This document shows, one piece after another, positions 62,164 to 64,000 of a stretch of 64,000 nucleotides of DNA. The notes below the pieces were generated by a model. That model worked only from the letters and a program-made list of their open reading frames with translations, searched no databases and was not told the origin of the DNA. The stretch comes from Pedobacter sp. ok626 (lineage in GTDB: Bacteria; Bacteroidota; Bacteroidia; Sphingobacteriales; Sphingobacteriaceae), in NCBI RefSeq assembly GCF_900100435.1, contig NZ_FNEX01000012.1:124001-188000 (forward strand), read 5' to 3'. Within the stretch, counting starts at the first letter, position 1. The number at the start of each line of letters is the position of its first letter. The position numbers and the translations under genes are program-made.

Positions 62164-63569
62164 GTAGTTTCGTTTTCTTTTACTTTTACGATTTGGGCCA
62201 TCATTTCTGCTTCAACCACCACTTTTCCGCCTACCATTCCTACACCTTTCATTTGTGCGATGCCTCTTCTAATCGGCTCCATTAAATCACATCTGAAAAC
62301 AATAGTATCACCTGGCAAAACCTGCGCTCTAAAGCGAACATTGTCAATCTTAAGGAACAAGGTAAGGTAATTTCTTGGATCTGGCACCGTGCTTAGTACC
62401 AGAATTCCACCAGTTTGAGCCATAGCTTCAATCTGAATCACTCCCGGAAAAACAGGTGCTCCCGGAAAATGACCTTTAAAGAACTCCTCGTTCATGGTTA
62501 CATTTTTCACACCAACCACGTGAGTTTTACTCAATTCCAATACTTTGTCGATAAACAGAAATGGCTGACGGTGAGGCAATATGTCCATGATCTGAACAAT
62601 ATCGTATAGCGGCTTTACGGTAGTATCATAAACATGATGCACCTTTTTATTTTTTTCCTTTTTGATCGCTGCTTTGATTTTTTTAGCAAAAGCTACGTTA
62701 GCCGCATGGCCTGGTCTTGCAGCCATAATATGACCTTTCAAATGAACACCAACCAAGGCAAGATCACCAATCATGTCCAGCAATTTATGTCTTGCCGGCT
62801 CATTTTGGTGCCTCAATTCCATGTTATTTAAAATACCCTGTGGAGCAACTTCAATTGCTGTACGTTTAAATATTTTAGCCAGGTGATCCAATTCTTCCTT
62901 AGTCACCTCTTTATCAACGATAACAATTGCATTATTTAAATCACCACCCTTAATCAGGTTGTTCTGCAACTGGTATTCTAATTCATGTAAAAAGCAAAAA
63001 GTCCTGCAAGAAGCAATTTCTTTCTTAAACTCAGCAATACTAGAGATTCCAGCATGTTGACTACCTAAAACCGGCGAATTGTAATCGATCATGCAAGTAA
63101 ACCTATAGTCGTCTAAAGGCATTGCAACAATCTCAACTTTTCTATCAGGTTCAGTATAAGTAATGTTATGTGGAATTTGGAAATACTCTCTATCCACGCT
63201 TTGCAGCTGAACGCCCGCACTTTCTAAAGCATCTAAAAACTCGATTGCACTTCCGTCCATAATTGGCGTTTCCGGGCCATCAAGCTTCATCAACACGTTA
63301 TCCAGGTCCATTCCTACCAAAGAGGCCATAACATGTTCTACCGTACTTACACTCGCTCCATTTTGCGTAATGGTTGTTCCTCTCGCTGTATCGGTGACAT
63401 TATCACAATCTGCATCAACTATCGGACTTCCAGGTAGGTCTATTCTTTGAAATTTAAACCCGTGATTTTCCGGTGCGGGACAGAATGTAAGTGTAACATT
63501 TGCTCCGGTATGTAAGCCTACGCCACTTACCGAAACTTCGTTTTTTATGGTCTTTTGTTTAACGTTCAT
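62160..63569 (-). CDS. bifunctional LpxC deacetylase / FabZ dehydratase
   Basis: 469 residues. The LpxC half (1 to about 305) has zinc His79 in VEHVMASL and His261/Asp265 in RHKLLDMIGD. The FabZ half (about 320-469) has His333 in LPHRQPFLFID, GHFPGAPVFPG and Glu381 in IQIEAMAQ. It joins the committed deacetylation step of lipid A synthesis to the hydroxyacyl-ACP dehydratase that competes for the same acyl pool. The fusion is known in Bacteroidota. It overlaps lpxD by 11 bp. Confidence 0.96.
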   Translation of the reverse strand: MNVKQKTIKNEVSVSGVGLHTGANVTLTFCPAPENHGFKFQRIDLPGSPIVDADCDNVTDTARGTTITQNGASVSTVEHVMASLVGMDLDNVLMKLDGPETPIMDGSAIEFLDALESAGVQLQSVDREYFQIPHNITYTEPDRKVEIVAMPLDDYRFTCMIDYNSPVLGSQHAGISSIAEFKKEIASCRTFCFLHELEYQLQNNLIKGGDLNNAIVIVDKEVTKEELDHLAKIFKRTAIEVAPQGILNNMELRHQNEPARHKLLDMIGDLALVGVHLKGHIMAARPGHAANVAFAKKIKAAIKKEKNKKVHHVYDTTVKPLYDIVQIMDILPHRQPFLFIDKVLELSKTHVVGVKNVTMNEEFFKGHFPGAPVFPGVIQIEAMAQTGGILVLSTVPDPRNYLTLFLKIDNVRFRAQVLPGDTIVFRCDLMEPIRRGIAQMKGVGMVGGKVVVEAEMMAQIVKVKENETT

Positions 63570-64000
63570 TATTATTTGCTATTGTACTGTTTTGTTCGAT
63601 GATCAAGTTAAGCTCCTTTATTTTTGTTTCAAGGCACGCTATTCTTTTTTCAACGCTCGGCAACTGCTTAAAAATCACAGAAGCCCGCATCCAATCTCTT
63701 AGTGGCTGAGCAGGACTGCCATGCCATTGTTTATTTTCTTCAGTCGTATTAAAATTTATTCCGGCCTGAGCTCCAATCTGTGTTCCTTTGGCCAAAGAAA
63801 GGTGCCCGGCAATGCCAACCTGACCGCCTATAACAGACTTCTCGCCCAATTTTGAACTGCCAGAAATTCCGGTTTGCGCTGCAACAACACTGTGTTCACC
63901 AACATCAACATTGTGCGCAATCTGGATCAAATTGTCCAACTTAACGCCTTTTCTGATGAAAGTAGAACCCATTGTAGCTCTATCAATCGCGGTATTCGCC
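63559..64000 (-). CDS. lpxD: UDP-3-O-acylglucosamine N-acyltransferase, N-terminal part cut off
   Basis: The frame runs in from base 64000, reading ANTAIDRATMGST before the internal Met at 63972, so the gene is truncated by the window edge and does not start there. KLDNLIQIAHNVDVGEH and GISGSSKLGEKSVIGGQVG are typical LpxD hexapeptide repeats with the catalytic His in IAHN; a C-terminal coiled helix (VEKRIACLETKIKELN) ends the protein. Third step of lipid A synthesis. Confidence 0.94.
   Translation of the reverse strand, partial: ANTAIDRATMGSTFIRKGVKLDNLIQIAHNVDVGEHSVVAAQTGISGSSKLGEKSVIGGQVGIAGHLSLAKGTQIGAQAGINFNTTEENKQWHGSPAQPLRDWMRASVIFKQLPSVEKRIACLETKIKELNLIIEQNSTIANNNER

Noticed and set aside
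63559..63972. Complete short acyltransferase beginning at the Met at 63972
   Set aside because: The frame continues upstream to the window edge with conserved LpxD residues, so this Met is internal and the gene is truncated.
1..64000. Mobile element, prophage, CRISPR array, rRNA or tRNA gene
   Set aside because: No integrase, transposase, phage structural gene or spaced direct repeats were seen, and no intergenic gap shows a tRNA-like cloverleaf by eye; all gaps are below 300 bp.

Overview
The window looks like a chromosomal stretch from a Bacteroidota bacterium, most likely a Sphingobacteriaceae (Pedobacter-like) species. The reasons are TonB-dependent receptors with STN and carboxypeptidase-like N-termini, a FecI/FecR-type sigma/anti-sigma pair, a fused LpxC-FabZ, GlnRS together with GltX, many lipoproteins, and repeated promoter-like TAnnTTTG boxes just upstream of start codons. 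Species assignment is inference; no rRNA, tRNA, CRISPR array, integrase or transposase was seen.

Layout. 1-2.4 kb: truncated sigma-54 response regulator, then a B12-domain/crotonase pair. 2.4-6.8 kb: glnS, a lipoprotein amidase and an M49-like peptidase. 6.8-13.7 kb: six co-directional signalling genes (two hybrid kinases, two stand-alone receivers, CheR, CheB) with no DNA-binding output domain. 13.8-20.2 kb: mixed housekeeping (zinc peptidase, gltX, orphan kinase, DinB-like protein, thioesterase, Crp-like regulator, SMR pump, DUF2911 protein, a 59-residue membrane protein). 20.3-22.8 kb: a glycoside hydrolase 9 protein fused to a deacetylase-like domain. 22.9-27.5 kb: a TetR-controlled EmrAB/TolC-type tripartite efflux operon with a perfect palindromic operator candidate and a clear terminator.

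27.6-45.0 kb is the most distinctive region. An ECF sigma factor and FecR anti-sigma factor precede an STN-type TonB receptor, a DUF4397-like lipoprotein, an unrecognised lipoprotein, three different fasciclin (FAS1) lipoproteins, an Oar-like TonB receptor and a five-TIG plus NHL-propeller lipoprotein. All run in one direction with very short or overlapping junctions, and a strong hairpin closes the run. No SusD-like gene or degradative enzyme is present, so it does not read as a polysaccharide utilisation locus. A surface adhesion, matrix or envelope-assembly system that uses two receptors is a reasonable hypothesis.

45.2-64 kb: ppc; a peroxiredoxin-thioredoxin-DUF6952 operon; an exported FAD-type oxidoreductase; aldehyde dehydrogenase; a YgiD-like dioxygenase and YceI; a cyclophilin-xth-hutI-hutG run; an OmpA-family protein; 5-formyl-THF cyclo-ligase; a 166-bp imperfect inverted-repeat element beside efp; then the lipid A cluster lpxD(partial)-lpxC/fabZ-lpxA with a trailing ABC ATPase. 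The EF-P has Asn where E. coli carries its modified lysine.

All calls come from reading translated sequence and motifs by eye; no database search was possible. Promoters, operators and leader structures are sequence inferences.
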